DNA of 64,000 nucleotides, taken from NCBI RefSeq assembly GCF_900091725.1, contig NZ_FMBW01000071.1, forward strand, positions 496,001-560,000. Direction: 5' to 3'. The stretch comes from Streptomyces sp. DvalAA-43 (GTDB taxonomy: Bacteria; Actinomycetota; Actinomycetes; Streptomycetales; Streptomycetaceae). Shown here in pieces: positions 50,585 through 59,064 of this stretch. Within the stretch, counting starts at the first letter, position 1. Each line of letters starts with the position of its first letter. The notes beneath the pieces are model-generated. The model was not told the DNA's origin, searched no databases, and saw only the letters and a list, made by a program, of their open reading frames with translations. The position numbers and the translations under genes were made by a program.

Positions 50585-51481
50585 TCACCAGTCGGCGGCA
50601 GCGCGCAGCAGCCACTCGTGCGCCCGCGCGATGTGGGGCAGCGCGAGTGTGCCGGTCCGCGCCACCAGGAAGTAGGTGCGCAGAGGGGGCACGGGAGGGT
50701 CCAGGAGGGCCACGACCTCGCCTCGCTCCAGTGCCCTCTCGCACAGATAGCGGGGCAGCACGGTGAGCCCGGCGCCCGCCGCGGCGCACTCCAGGACCGC
50801 CCGGAGGTCCGGCACGATGACGGCCCCCGCGACGGCAGGCCGGCTCTCGAAGACGGCGGCCCAGTAGCGGGAGACGAGCGGCAGACTCTCGTGGACCTCC
50901 ACCACTGGCAGCTGGTCCAGCACCACGGGCCCCTTGCGCCGCAGGGCTCCGGGCCCGAGACGCGCGGCCCAGCGCGGCGCGGCTACCAGGACGTGTTCCT
51001 CGTCGCAGAGCGGAGTCGCGGTCAGCAGCCCGCCGCGCGGCCGGGCCGTCGCGATGGCCAGATCATGGTGTCCGGCGGCCAGCCCCTCCAGCGCCTCCTC
51101 GGCCCCGGCGAAGAAGGAACTGCGCAGAGCCAGCCCCTGGCCGACGAGCGGGGTGAGTGCGGGCAGGGCACGCACCGAGGTGAACTCGGGCGGCCCGGCC
51201 AGATGCAGGCTCCGTACGCCCGACTCCTCGCCGAGCTCCGTCTCGGCGATCTCGACCAGCGCGTCGAGATGGGGCGCCGCCCGGTGCGCGAGTTCGTCGC
51301 CGATGGTCGTCGGGGTCACGCCACGGGCCCTGCGCACGAAGAGCGGGCGGCCCAGCTGCCGCTCCAGGGTCCGGATCTGCGAGGTGACCGCGGGCTGGGA
51401 GAGCCCGAGCAGGGCGGCGGCCCTGGTGAAGGAACCGGCCCGGTGCACCGTGACGAAGGTGCGCAGCAGGGCCAGGTCCAT
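50585..51481 (-). CDS. LysR family transcriptional regulator
   Basis: A 298-residue LysR-type regulator. The N-terminal helix-turn-helix is FTRAAALLGLSQPAVTSQIR (~18-37), followed by LERQLGRPLFVRRARGV. The C-terminal periplasmic-binding-like effector domain covers ~90-298. The ATG at 51481 has GGGAGGGCAGG upstream. An in-frame GTG at 51496 falls inside that Shine-Dalgarno. The target is unknown. The PLP lyase gene lies upstream on the same strand. Confidence 0.9.
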   Translation of the reverse strand: MDLALLRTFVTVHRAGSFTRAAALLGLSQPAVTSQIRTLERQLGRPLFVRRARGVTPTTIGDELAHRAAPHLDALVEIAETELGEESGVRSLHLAGPPEFTSVRALPALTPLVGQGLALRSSFFAGAEEALEGLAAGHHDLAIATARPRGGLLTATPLCDEEHVLVAAPRWAARLGPGALRRKGPVVLDQLPVVEVHESLPLVSRYWAAVFESRPAVAGAVIVPDLRAVLECAAAGAGLTVLPRYLCERALERGEVVALLDPPVPPLRTYFLVARTGTLALPHIARAHEWLLRAAADW

Positions 51482-51620
51482 GTCCTGCCCTCCCACCGCC
51501 GTGATGCTTCGGACCCGTACAACTATAAATATGTCGATAGGTCTCTGTCGCTAGGGTGATTGGACACTGACGGAGAGTCAACTAGCCTTGTTCGGGCGGT
51601 TCCTCGTAGGGGAGCCGGGG

Positions 51621-51653
51621 CGGTCCGAGCCACGAGGGGGGAGGCTCGGACCG
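51621..51653 (-). terminator. Terminator after the PLP lyase gene
   Basis: Perfect 11-bp stem CGGTCCGAGCC / GGCTCGGACCG with an 11-base loop, 15 bp from the stop at 51668. Confidence 0.75.
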
Positions 51654-51667
51654 TCCGTGCCCGGTGG

Positions 51668-52798
51668 TCAGTTCCCGCCCTGCGCCGCGTCCAGCGCCCG
51701 TTCCACATCCGCCACCAGGTCCGCCGGGTCCTCCGCGCCGACCGAGAAGCGGATGAAGCCCTCGGGCACGGCGTCACCGCCCCAGCGCCCCCGGCGCTCG
51801 GCGGTGGAGCGCACACCGCCGAAGCTCGTCGCGTCGTCGACCAGCCGCAGCCCGGCCAGGAAACGCTCGGCCCGTTCGCGGTCGGGCAGGACGAACGACA
51901 CCACGGAGCCGAAGCGCCGCATCTGCCGCACGGCCAGGGGATACGAGGGGTCGGTGGGCAGCCCCGGATACCGCAGCCCGGTGATCTCCGGCCGTCCGCC
52001 GAGTGCCTCCGCCAGCGTCAGGGCGGTGGCGCACTGCCGGTCGATCCGCAGCTCCAGCGTGGCCAGCGACCGATGCGCGAGCCAGGCCTCCATGGGGCCC
52101 GGAATGGCGCCGACCACCTTGCGCCAGCGCCGTACAGCCGCCGCCAGCTCCGGATCGCGGCAGGTCACATGGCCGAGCAGGATGTCGCCGTGCCCCGTCA
52201 TGCCCTTGGTGTCGCTGGCCACCGAGAAGTCGGCCCCCAGCTCCAGGGGGCGCTGGCCGAGCGGTGTGGCGAGCGTGTTGTCGACGGCCACCAGAGTGCC
52301 GGCCGAGTGCGCCGCCTCGACGAGCCTGCGTACGTCGCAGACATCGAGCCCCGGGTTGGACGGCGTCTCGATCCACAGCAGTCTGGCGCCTTCGAGGACC
52401 GCCAGCTGGGCATCGCCGCCGGTCGGCGCGGTCCGCACCTCGACGCCGTACGCCTCCAGCTGCTCGCGCACCAGCGGCAGGGCCTGATAGCCGTCGTCGG
52501 GCAGCACGACCACATCGCCGGTGCGTGCCTGGGACAGCAGCACGGCCGAGATCGCCGCCATCCCGGAGGCGAAGACGGTGGTCTCGACGGGCTCCCCCGG
52601 TGCCTCCAGCTCTCCTATGGCACGTTCCAGATGGGTCCAGGTGGGGTTGGTGTCCCGGCCGTAGGTGTACGGGCCGGTCGGCTCACCGGAGAGATGGAAG
52701 TGCGCGGCGAAGACCGGACCGGGCAGGGTGGGTTCGAACTGTTCCGGTTCGGGCAGCCCGGCCCGTACCGCTCTGGTTCCGTCGCCCATGGTGCTCAT
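51668..52798 (-). CDS. Cystathionine gamma-lyase (Cys/Met PLP family)
   Basis: A 376-residue PLP enzyme of cysteine/methionine metabolism. YTYGRDTNPTWTHLERAI (~44-61) and FASGMAAISAVLLS (~76-89) bind PLP. The Schiff-base lysine lies in SDTKGMTGHGDILLG (~193-207). The product GGVRSTAERR loop is near ~340. The family cannot be split reliably into gamma-lyase and gamma-synthase by eye, and lyase is the more common label in this context. Confidence 0.88.
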   Translation of the reverse strand: MSTMGDGTRAVRAGLPEPEQFEPTLPGPVFAAHFHLSGEPTGPYTYGRDTNPTWTHLERAIGELEAPGEPVETTVFASGMAAISAVLLSQARTGDVVVLPDDGYQALPLVREQLEAYGVEVRTAPTGGDAQLAVLEGARLLWIETPSNPGLDVCDVRRLVEAAHSAGTLVAVDNTLATPLGQRPLELGADFSVASDTKGMTGHGDILLGHVTCRDPELAAAVRRWRKVVGAIPGPMEAWLAHRSLATLELRIDRQCATALTLAEALGGRPEITGLRYPGLPTDPSYPLAVRQMRRFGSVVSFVLPDRERAERFLAGLRLVDDATSFGGVRSTAERRGRWGGDAVPEGFIRFSVGAEDPADLVADVERALDAAQGGN

Positions 52799-52876
52799 TC
52801 CGTTTCCTCGCTTCTCTCCGGTGTGCCACCGGTCGTGCCCGCACTGTTCCCGCAGTCGTCTCCTGTAGGCGTCGGG

Positions 52877-53254
52877 TCAGTCCTCGTCGGGCAGGATCAC
52901 GTTCAGTGCCCACGAGACGATCGAGATGATCAGGCCGCCGAGCACGGCGGTCCAGAAGCCCTCGACATGGAAGCTCAGGTCGAACAGCCCGGCCAGCCAG
53001 GAGGTCAGCAGCAGCATGAGCGCGTTGACCACCAGCGTGATCAGCCCGAGCGTGAGGATGAAGAGCGGCAGGGTCAGCAGCTTCACGATCGGCTTGACCA
53101 CGAAGTTCACCAGGCCGAAGAGCAGGGCGACCAGGATCAGCGTGAGTGCCTTGCGGCCGGTGCTGCCGCCGCTCAGCGTGATGTCCTGGATCAGCCAGAT
53201 GGCCACGGCCAGCGCACCTGCGTTGGCGATCGTCTTGACTACGAAATTCTTCAT
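52877..53254 (-). CDS. Phage holin-like (holin_4_2/DUF360-type) membrane protein
   Basis: A 125-residue protein with four membrane segments: NAGALAVAIWLIQDITL (~11-27), ALTLILVALLFGLVNFVVK (~36-54), LLTLPLFILTLGLITLVVNALMLLLTSW (~58-85, split) and FWTAVLGGLIISIVSWAL (~100-117). The family is widespread in bacteria and named for phage relatives, but this is a chromosomal gene with no lysis partner. It is divergent from a cupin gene. Confidence 0.8.
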   Translation of the reverse strand: MKNFVVKTIANAGALAVAIWLIQDITLSGGSTGRKALTLILVALLFGLVNFVVKPIVKLLTLPLFILTLGLITLVVNALMLLLTSWLAGLFDLSFHVEGFWTAVLGGLIISIVSWALNVILPDED

Positions 53255-53322
53255 GTGTCTGATCGTGGCAGACGTGATCGGTGGCGGACACCGGCAGTAC
53301 AGAGGCAAGGGGCGGTCAGGCC

Positions 53323-53640
53323 ATGAAGGCATTCAGACTGGACGAGCTGGAGGCGGAACGCGCCGCCAACGACGGCGCGTATCTGCAGTTCGTGAAGGAA
53401 CGGAACATGTCGGTCGGCCTGTACGCCCTGGACGCCGGCGACCTCGACCCTCAGCAGCCGCACCAGCAGGACGAGGTCTACCTCGTCGTCAGCGGCCGTG
53501 CCTCGATCACGGTCGGCATGGAAACCACGCAGGTGGGCAGAGGAAGCGTGGTGTACGTACCGGCCGGTGTCGCCCACAAGTTCCACCACATCACCGAGGA
53601 CCTGCGGGTGATGGTGGTCTTCTCCCCGCCGGAGGGCTGA
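53323..53640 (+). CDS. Cupin domain protein
   Basis: A 105-residue single cupin barrel. PHQQDEVYLVVSGRASITVG (~41-60) is motif 1 and GSVVYVPAGVAHKFHHI (~68-84) is motif 2, with the metal-binding His and Glu in place. The reaction is unknown. GTG at 53281 is a possible alternative start. The 3' end is followed by a 23-bp tandem duplication that copies the stop codon. Confidence 0.84.
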   Translation: MKAFRLDELEAERAANDGAYLQFVKERNMSVGLYALDAGDLDPQQPHQQDEVYLVVSGRASITVGMETTQVGRGSVVYVPAGVAHKFHHITEDLRVMVVFSPPEG

Positions 53641-53680
53641 GCGCCGAGTCGCCGGAGGGCTGAGCGCCGGTCCGCCGGAG
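53628..53680. repeat. 23-bp tandem repeat over the cupin stop codon
   Basis: About 2.3 copies with period 23 (GCCGGAGGGCTGA at 53628, 53651; partial GCCGGAG at 53674). The stop codon region is copied. Confidence 0.8.
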
Positions 53681-53807
53681 TGCAGGGGTCCGGTCTCAGG
53701 GATCCCTCAGGGGTCGATCAGGGGACTTCAAGGGCCGCGGAACCTCCGCCGTCCCCCTCCGCGCCTCTAGCATCGAAGCAGGAACTCAAGGAGACGAGGT
53801 AGGGACG

Positions 53808-54023
53808 ATGGCCGTACGGGAGATATTCACGGGGATGCCCTGGTGGGTGAAGTGGATCGCGGTGCCGGTCATCGCGATCGTCGTGTTCGGCGGGCTGATC
53901 GCCAGCGTGATCGGTTTCGTGATCGGAGTGCTCTTCAAGGTCCTGATCTTCGTGATCCTGGTCGGCGGGCTCGTCTTCGTCGTCCGCAAGTTCATGTCGT
54001 CCTCTTCGCGCGGCGACTGGTAG
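53808..54023 (+). CDS. DUF5326 family small membrane protein
   Basis: A 71-residue actinobacterial protein matching DUF5326. An N-terminal MAVREIFTGMPWWVKW precedes two membrane segments, IAVPVIAIVVFGGLIASVIG (~17-36) and LFKVLIFVILVGGLVFVV (~42-59), and the tail is Lys/Ser-rich. The function is unknown. It is upstream of ssgR. Confidence 0.85.
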   Translation: MAVREIFTGMPWWVKWIAVPVIAIVVFGGLIASVIGFVIGVLFKVLIFVILVGGLVFVVRKFMSSSSRGDW

Positions 54024-54047
54024 GACGCACGGAAGTCGGCCGGGGCG

Positions 54048-54065
54048 TTAGCCCAGCTGAGCTAA
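54048..54065. promoter_or_regulatory. Candidate operator TTAGCCCAG/CTGAGCTAA
   Basis: An 18-bp palindrome with one mismatch (TTAGCCCAGCTGAGCTAA), 202 bp upstream of the ssgR start. No recognised regulator was matched. Confidence 0.45.
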
Positions 54066-54107
54066 GCGGAAGGCGAAACGGCGCCCCTCGCGGACCCGGC
54101 CGATACA

Positions 54108-54125
54108 GTGGCAGTTCGCTGCCAC
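54108..54125 (+). terminator. Hairpin after the DUF5326 gene
   Basis: Perfect 7-bp stem GTGGCAG / CTGCCAC with a TTCG tetraloop, 85 bp after the DUF5326 stop. It is a small stable hairpin, a plausible terminator. Confidence 0.5.
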
Positions 54126-54202
54126 GACCTGGGAATTAACAGTCCGTCACCACGATGACCAGTGGTTTGTACGGCGTTCGGTCTCCGGACCCCAGCCATG
54201 CG

Positions 54203-54235
54203 GCAGCCCGTGGGGGCGGCCCCCACAGGCGGGCT
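54203..54235 (+). promoter_or_regulatory. Hairpin in the ssgR leader
   Basis: Core GTGGGGGC-G-GCCCCCAC (54210-54226) with outer CAGCCCG / CGGGCTG and a three-base bulge. It lies 32 bp from the ssgR start, where it could affect translation or transcription. Confidence 0.5.
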
Positions 54236-54266
54236 GACTACCCGTCACCATGCCTGGGGGTGACTG

Positions 54267-55037
54267 TTGACCACGGCATCGAGCACTGCTGCCCCGACGC
54301 TGATCGGTTCGGTGCAGCGAGCGCTGAGGCTGCTGGAGGCCGTGGTCGCCCATCGCGACGGGGCGCCCGCGAAGCAACTGGCCAGGGAGGCGGGCCTTCC
54401 CCTTCCCACGGCCTACCACCTGCTGCGCACCCTGACCCACGAGGGCTATCTGCGCCGGGAGAACGGCGTCTTCCTCATGGGGACCGCGGCCGAACGCCTG
54501 GTCGGCGAGGGAACGTTGCAGAACCGTCGCGGCAGGATGACCGAGTCGCTGGGCCGCTGGCGCGACATCATCGGCGCACCGGTGTACTGCGCCGTCTACC
54601 GCGAGGGCGAGATCGAACTCGTCGCGGTCGCCGATGCCCCCGCCACCCCCGCCGTCCACGAGTGGGCGTCCTTCCGGGAGACCGGGCATGCGCATGCGAT
54701 CGGCCAGTGTCTGCTGAGCCAGCTCGACGAGAAGGCCCGCGAGGATCATCTGGACCGTCACCCTGTGCGTCCGCTGACCCGCTACTCGGTGAAGGACCGT
54801 GCCTCTCTCCTCGAACGACTGCGCTCGCTGGAACGGATGGAACCTGTCATCGAACGGCAGGAGTACGCCCTCGGCACGATCTGCGCGGCCATCCCGATCA
54901 CCGCCGGATTCACCGCCGCCGCGATGGCGATTTCCGTACCCCTGGAGCAGGAAAGCCGGTTGCTCCCCGCAGTCGAACAACTACGTGGCGAAGTGGCCAA
55001 CCTCTTGCGTTCGTTCGTGTTCTCTATCAGTATCTGA
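54267..55037 (+). CDS. ssgR: SsgR, IclR-type activator of ssgA
   Basis: A 256-residue IclR-family regulator. The N-terminal winged helix contains SVQRALRLLEAVVAH and LARE-AGLPLPTAYHLLRTL (~15-55). The C-terminal effector domain covers ~75-250. In Streptomyces coelicolor SsgR activates ssgA and is required for normal sporulation. The ssgA gene follows 101 bp downstream, which supports this identity. The TTG at 54267 was chosen for its GGGGGTG upstream and family length. Confidence 0.9.
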   Translation: MTTASSTAAPTLIGSVQRALRLLEAVVAHRDGAPAKQLAREAGLPLPTAYHLLRTLTHEGYLRRENGVFLMGTAAERLVGEGTLQNRRGRMTESLGRWRDIIGAPVYCAVYREGEIELVAVADAPATPAVHEWASFRETGHAHAIGQCLLSQLDEKAREDHLDRHPVRPLTRYSVKDRASLLERLRSLERMEPVIERQEYALGTICAAIPITAGFTAAAMAISVPLEQESRLLPAVEQLRGEVANLLRSFVFSISI

Positions 55038-55138
55038 AAAATCACTCCTTGTGATCTGCTATCGCGTGCACCACGATGGCGTCAATAGGGCCACGGGGGA
55101 TCATTCCTGGCCAGATTCATCTACTGCGGGGTTGAACG

Positions 55139-55576
55139 ATGCGCGAGTCGGTTCAAGCTGAGGTCATGATGAGCTTCCTCGTCTCCGAGGAGCTCTCTTT
55201 CCGGATCCCGGTGGAGCTCCGGTACGAGGTCTGCGATCCATATGCGATCCGGATGACCTTCCATCTGCCCGGTGACGCCCCCGTCACCTGGGCATTCGGC
55301 CGTGAGCTGCTGCTCGACGGCCTCAACAGCCCCAGTGGTGACGGTGATGTGCACATCGAACCCACTGAGCCCGAGGGCCTTTCCGACGTACACATCCGGC
55401 TACAGGTCGGCGAGGACCGGGCCCTCTTCAGGGCCGGTACGGCACCACTTGTGGCGTTTCTCGACCGGACCGACAAGCTGGTGCCGCTCGGGCAGGAGTG
55501 CACGCTCGGTGACTTCGAGGGCAACCTGGAGGACGCCCTGGGCCGGATCCTCTCCGAGGAGCAGAACGCCGGCTGA
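55139..55576 (+). CDS. ssgA: Sporulation and cell division protein SsgA
   Basis: A 145-residue SsgA-like protein (SALP), a family unique to morphologically complex actinobacteria. SsgA marks sites of septation and branching and is essential for sporulation. MSFLVSEELSFRIPVELRYE and the FHLPGDAPVTWAFGRELLLDGL and LFRAGTAPLVAFLDRTDKLVPLG regions match SsgA. The first ten residues may be leader: an ATG at MSFLVS within the same frame is an alternative start. Confidence 0.94.
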   Translation: MRESVQAEVMMSFLVSEELSFRIPVELRYEVCDPYAIRMTFHLPGDAPVTWAFGRELLLDGLNSPSGDGDVHIEPTEPEGLSDVHIRLQVGEDRALFRAGTAPLVAFLDRTDKLVPLGQECTLGDFEGNLEDALGRILSEEQNAG

Positions 55577-55593
55577 CGGAGAACGACGCCGCT

Positions 55594-55609
55594 GACCGGC
55601 CCACCGGTC
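55594..55609. terminator. Convergent hairpin, ssgA/YibE-F genes
   Basis: Six-bp stem GACCGG / CCGGTC with a four-base loop in the 81-bp gap between convergent stops. It is short, so the assignment is modest. Confidence 0.4.
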
Positions 55610-55657
55610 GAACACGGTATCTGCCGAATGGGTGAATTGCTCACCTGGCGGAGACGA

Positions 55658-56992
55658 TCAAGCCTTCGTCCTACGACGACGGCCTTTCCCGGCCCGTACG
55701 GGTGCCGAAGCCCCGGCTTCCGCGCCGAGCCCTGTGCGGTCCGCGGAGACGACCAATGCGGCGAGCACCGTCGTCACCGGTACCGAGGCGACCAGTCCGA
55801 TCGAGCCGACCAGCGTGCGTACGATCTCCTCCGCCACCAGCTCGCTGTTGGCCACTGTCCCCATGCTGCTCTGCGCTACGGAGAACAGCAGCAGCAACGG
55901 CAGTGCGGCGCCCGCGTAGGCGAGCACCAGCGTATTCACGACCGAGGCGATGTGGTCGCGTCCGATTCTGATCCCTGCCCGGTAGAGCCCCCGCACGCCC
56001 AACGCCGGGTTCGCCTGGTGCAGTTCCCAGACCGCCGATGTCTGGGTGACGGTCACGTCGTCGAGGACCCCGAGCGAACCGATGATGACACCGGCCAGCA
56101 GCAGACCGCTCATGTCGATGTGCGGGTACAGGCCGTGGATGAGGCCGGTGTTGTCGTCGGTGTTTCCGGTCAGGCTCGCCCAGCCGATGAAGAGCGAACC
56201 GAGCAGTCCGATCAGCAGCAGTGAGATCAGCGTGCCGATCACCGCCACCGAGGTACGGGCGGTCAGGCCGTGGCACATGTAGAGCGCGATCAGCATGATC
56301 GCACTGGCCCCGACCACCGCGACGAGCAGCGGATTCGAGCCCTGGAGAACGGCCGGGAGGATGAACAGGGTCAGCACGGCGAACGACACCGCCAGCGCGA
56401 CCAGCGCCATCACCCCGCGCATGCGGCCCACCGCGACCACGACCAGGGCGAAGACTCCGGCCAGCAGGGTCATCGGGAACTTCCGGTTCACATCCGTCAC
56501 CGAATACTGCAGGTCATGGGGTGCGTCAGGGGCGTACGCCACGACCACGCCCTGACCCCGGCGCAACTGGCGGGGCGAGTCGGGCTGGACGATCTCGGTG
56601 AAGGTCCGGCCCTGGTCCTGACCGGTCGTCACCTCGATCGTGGCATGCCCGCACAGCCCCCGTCCGCCCTCCGACGGCGGTGCGGTGTCCCCGCCGATGG
56701 GCGTCTGAACCGCGTTCACGTCCTTGCAGTCCACCTTGTCGACATTCACCACCTTTCCCTGCTGGGTCTGCCGGTCGAATCCGACGCCGGTCCGCTCGTG
56801 CGGCGGCGTGCCACCCGGCCAGAGAGCCACCAGACCGACGAGAACGGCGGTGGCGAACGGGATCAGTACGGCCGCGATGACCTTGCGCAGATGTGTGGAG
56901 ACGGGTGCGGCAGGGCCATGGCTGTGCGAGTGACCGTGGTGCTGGTCCTGAGGCCGGCTCTGCGGTTCGTGGGTGATATGGGGGGACGTCAC
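55658..56992 (-). CDS. YibE/F-like membrane protein
   Basis: A 444-residue multipass membrane protein of the YibE/F family (unknown substrate). A His-rich N-terminal tail (HHGHSHSHGPA, ~17-27) precedes the first helix (~38-58), an exported ~110-residue region and about seven further helices, with a VVGASAIMLIALYMCHGLTARTSVAVIGTL-type motif (~250-280). The C-terminus is basic. The GTG at 56992 was preferred over one at 57070 that would lengthen the tail. Confidence 0.83.
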   Translation of the reverse strand: MTSPHITHEPQSRPQDQHHGHSHSHGPAAPVSTHLRKVIAAVLIPFATAVLVGLVALWPGGTPPHERTGVGFDRQTQQGKVVNVDKVDCKDVNAVQTPIGGDTAPPSEGGRGLCGHATIEVTTGQDQGRTFTEIVQPDSPRQLRRGQGVVVAYAPDAPHDLQYSVTDVNRKFPMTLLAGVFALVVVAVGRMRGVMALVALAVSFAVLTLFILPAVLQGSNPLLVAVVGASAIMLIALYMCHGLTARTSVAVIGTLISLLLIGLLGSLFIGWASLTGNTDDNTGLIHGLYPHIDMSGLLLAGVIIGSLGVLDDVTVTQTSAVWELHQANPALGVRGLYRAGIRIGRDHIASVVNTLVLAYAGAALPLLLLFSVAQSSMGTVANSELVAEEIVRTLVGSIGLVASVPVTTVLAALVVSADRTGLGAEAGASAPVRAGKGRRRRTKA

Positions 56993-57066
56993 CGGCCGAT
57001 CATCGCAAGAAGGGACGGGCCCTCTGTTCATCACGCCGGACGGGGCGCTAGCGTGGAGGAACCTTT

Positions 57067-57178
57067 GCACACGCGGGAGCTCGGAGCACCGGGCTGAGAG
57101 GGCGCTGACATCCGTACGTCCGTACGGGACGGGCTGCGCCGACCGCCGAACCTGTTACCGGGTAATGCCGGCGTAGGG
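57067..57178 (+). promoter_or_regulatory. TPP riboswitch upstream of thiC
   Basis: Conserved thi-box elements: CTGAGAGG near 57094-57101 and CCGAACCTGTTACCGGGTAA (near 57146) followed by TGCCGGCGTAGGGA. It ends about 10 bases before the thiC ATG. TPP binding is expected to repress thiC, as known for thi-box riboswitches. Confidence 0.93.
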
Positions 57179-57188
57179 AGTAGGTCTC

Positions 57189-58964
57189 ATGACCACAGCG
57201 GACGCACGCACGCCTGCCTCGAACCAGAGCGACGAGGCCGGGAAGTCCATCGGCTGGCACAAGGGGTACGTCCAGGGCTCGCGCCCGGACCTCCAGGTGC
57301 CGGTCCGTCAGGTGCACCTCACCAACGGCAAGGACGTGACGCTGTACGACACGTCGGGGCCGTACACCGATCCCACCGTCGAGACCGATGTCCGCCGCGG
57401 TCTCGCACCGCTGCGGGAGAACTGGATCATCGCCCGCGGCGACACCGAGGAGTATCCCGGCCGCCCCGCCCGCCCCGAGGACGACGGGCTCAAGCACACC
57501 TCGCCGCGCGGCGGGCTGCGCAACCTCGACGCGGTCTTCCCCGGCCGCCCGCGACTGCCGCGCCGCAGCCGGGACGGACAGCCGGTGACCCAGCTCGCGT
57601 ACGCCCGCCAGGGGGAGATCACCCCGGAGATGGAGTACGTGGCGATCCGGGAGAACGTCGGGCCCGAGGTGGTGCGCGAGGAGATCGCGGCCGGGCGGGC
57701 CGTGCTGCCGGCCAACGTCAACCACCCCGAGATCGAACCGATGATCATCGGCAAGCGGTTCCTGGTGAAGGTCAATGCCAACATCGGCAACTCCGCGGTG
57801 ACGTCCTCCATCGAGGAGGAGGTGGAAAAGATGACGTGGGCGACGCGCTGGGGCGCCGATACCGTCATGGATCTGTCCACCGGCCGCAACATTCACACCA
57901 CCCGTGAGTGGGTTCTCCGTAATTCACCCGTTCCGATCGGAACCGTCCCCCTCTACCAGGCGCTCGAAAAGGTCGACGGCCGGGCGGAGGAGCTGACTTG
58001 GGAGATCTACAAGGACACCGTGATCGAACAGGCCGAGCAGGGCGTCGACTACATGACGGTGCACGCCGGCGTGCGCCTGCCGTACGTACCGCTCACGGCC
58101 CGCCGCAAGACCGGCATCGTCTCCCGGGGTGGCTCGATCATGGCGGCGTGGTGCCTCGCGCACCACAAGGAGTCCTTCCTGTACGAGCACTTCGAGGAGC
58201 TCTGCGAGATCCTCGCGACCTACGACGTCACGTACTCGCTGGGGGACGGGCTGCGTCCCGGTTCGATCGCCGACGCCAATGACGAGGCGCAGTTCGCCGA
58301 ACTGCGCACGCTCGGCGAGCTGAACTCGGTGGCCAAGAGGTTCGGCGTCCAGACCATGATCGAGGGGCCGGGCCATGTCCCGATGCACAAGATCAAGGAG
58401 AACATCGACCTTCAGCAGGAGATCTGCGAGGAGGCGCCGTTCTACACGCTCGGCCCGCTGACGACCGATGTCGCTCCGGCGTACGACCACATCACCTCGG
58501 GCATCGGCGCGGCGATGATCGCGTGGTGGGGGACGGCGATGCTCTGCTACGTCACGCCGAAGGAGCACCTCGGCCTGCCCAACCGGGACGATGTGAAGAC
58601 CGGCGTCATCACGTACAAGATCGCGGCGCATGCGGCGGACCTCGCCAAGGGGCACCCGGGGGCGCAGGACTGGGACGACGCGCTCTCCGACGCCCGGTTC
58701 GAGTTCCGCTGGGAGGACCAGTTCAATCTGGCTCTCGACCCGGACACCGCACGGGAGTTCCACGACGAGACGCTGCCCGCCGAGCCGGCGAAGACGGCGC
58801 ACTTCTGCTCGATGTGCGGCCCGAAGTTCTGCTCGATGAAGATCTCCCAGGACATCCGGCGCGAGCACGGCGGTTCGCAGACGGAGATCGAGGCGGGCAT
58901 GGCGGAGAAGTCCAGGGAGTTCGCGGCGTCCGGCAACCGGGTCTATCTGCCGATCGCGGACTGA
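57189..58964 (+). CDS. thiC: Phosphomethylpyrimidine synthase ThiC
   Basis: Radical-SAM-like enzyme that converts 5-aminoimidazole ribotide to HMP phosphate in thiamine biosynthesis. The product has 591 residues. The core GRNIHTTREWVLRNSPVPIGTVPLYQALEKV region (~240-265) and VDYMTVHAGVRLPYVP are conserved. The C-terminal [4Fe-4S] ligand motif C-x2-C-x4-C is CSMCGPKFC (~540). The N-terminal extension is typical of actinobacteria. The TPP riboswitch regulates it. Confidence 0.96.
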   Translation: MTTADARTPASNQSDEAGKSIGWHKGYVQGSRPDLQVPVRQVHLTNGKDVTLYDTSGPYTDPTVETDVRRGLAPLRENWIIARGDTEEYPGRPARPEDDGLKHTSPRGGLRNLDAVFPGRPRLPRRSRDGQPVTQLAYARQGEITPEMEYVAIRENVGPEVVREEIAAGRAVLPANVNHPEIEPMIIGKRFLVKVNANIGNSAVTSSIEEEVEKMTWATRWGADTVMDLSTGRNIHTTREWVLRNSPVPIGTVPLYQALEKVDGRAEELTWEIYKDTVIEQAEQGVDYMTVHAGVRLPYVPLTARRKTGIVSRGGSIMAAWCLAHHKESFLYEHFEELCEILATYDVTYSLGDGLRPGSIADANDEAQFAELRTLGELNSVAKRFGVQTMIEGPGHVPMHKIKENIDLQQEICEEAPFYTLGPLTTDVAPAYDHITSGIGAAMIAWWGTAMLCYVTPKEHLGLPNRDDVKTGVITYKIAAHAADLAKGHPGAQDWDDALSDARFEFRWEDQFNLALDPDTAREFHDETLPAEPAKTAHFCSMCGPKFCSMKISQDIRREHGGSQTEIEAGMAEKSREFAASGNRVYLPIAD

Positions 58965-58978
58965 CCGGAAGGAGAAGC

Positions 58979-59006
58979 CGCCCCGGAGGCTCTCGTCTCC
59001 GGGGCG
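58979..59006 (+). terminator. thiC terminator
   Basis: Ten-bp stem CGCCCCGGAG / CTCCGGGGCG with an eight-base loop, 15 bp after the thiC stop. The downstream gene converges. Confidence 0.75.
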
Positions 59007-59064
59007 ACCGCTCCTCCCGTCCGACGGACACGGCTTCCGTTGCCCTGCCGGTGTGCGGACTCGG

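Noticed and set aside
52877..53254. Prophage remnant suggested by the holin-like gene
   Set aside because: No endolysin, integrase, structural or att-like features are nearby. The family is common in bacterial chromosomes.
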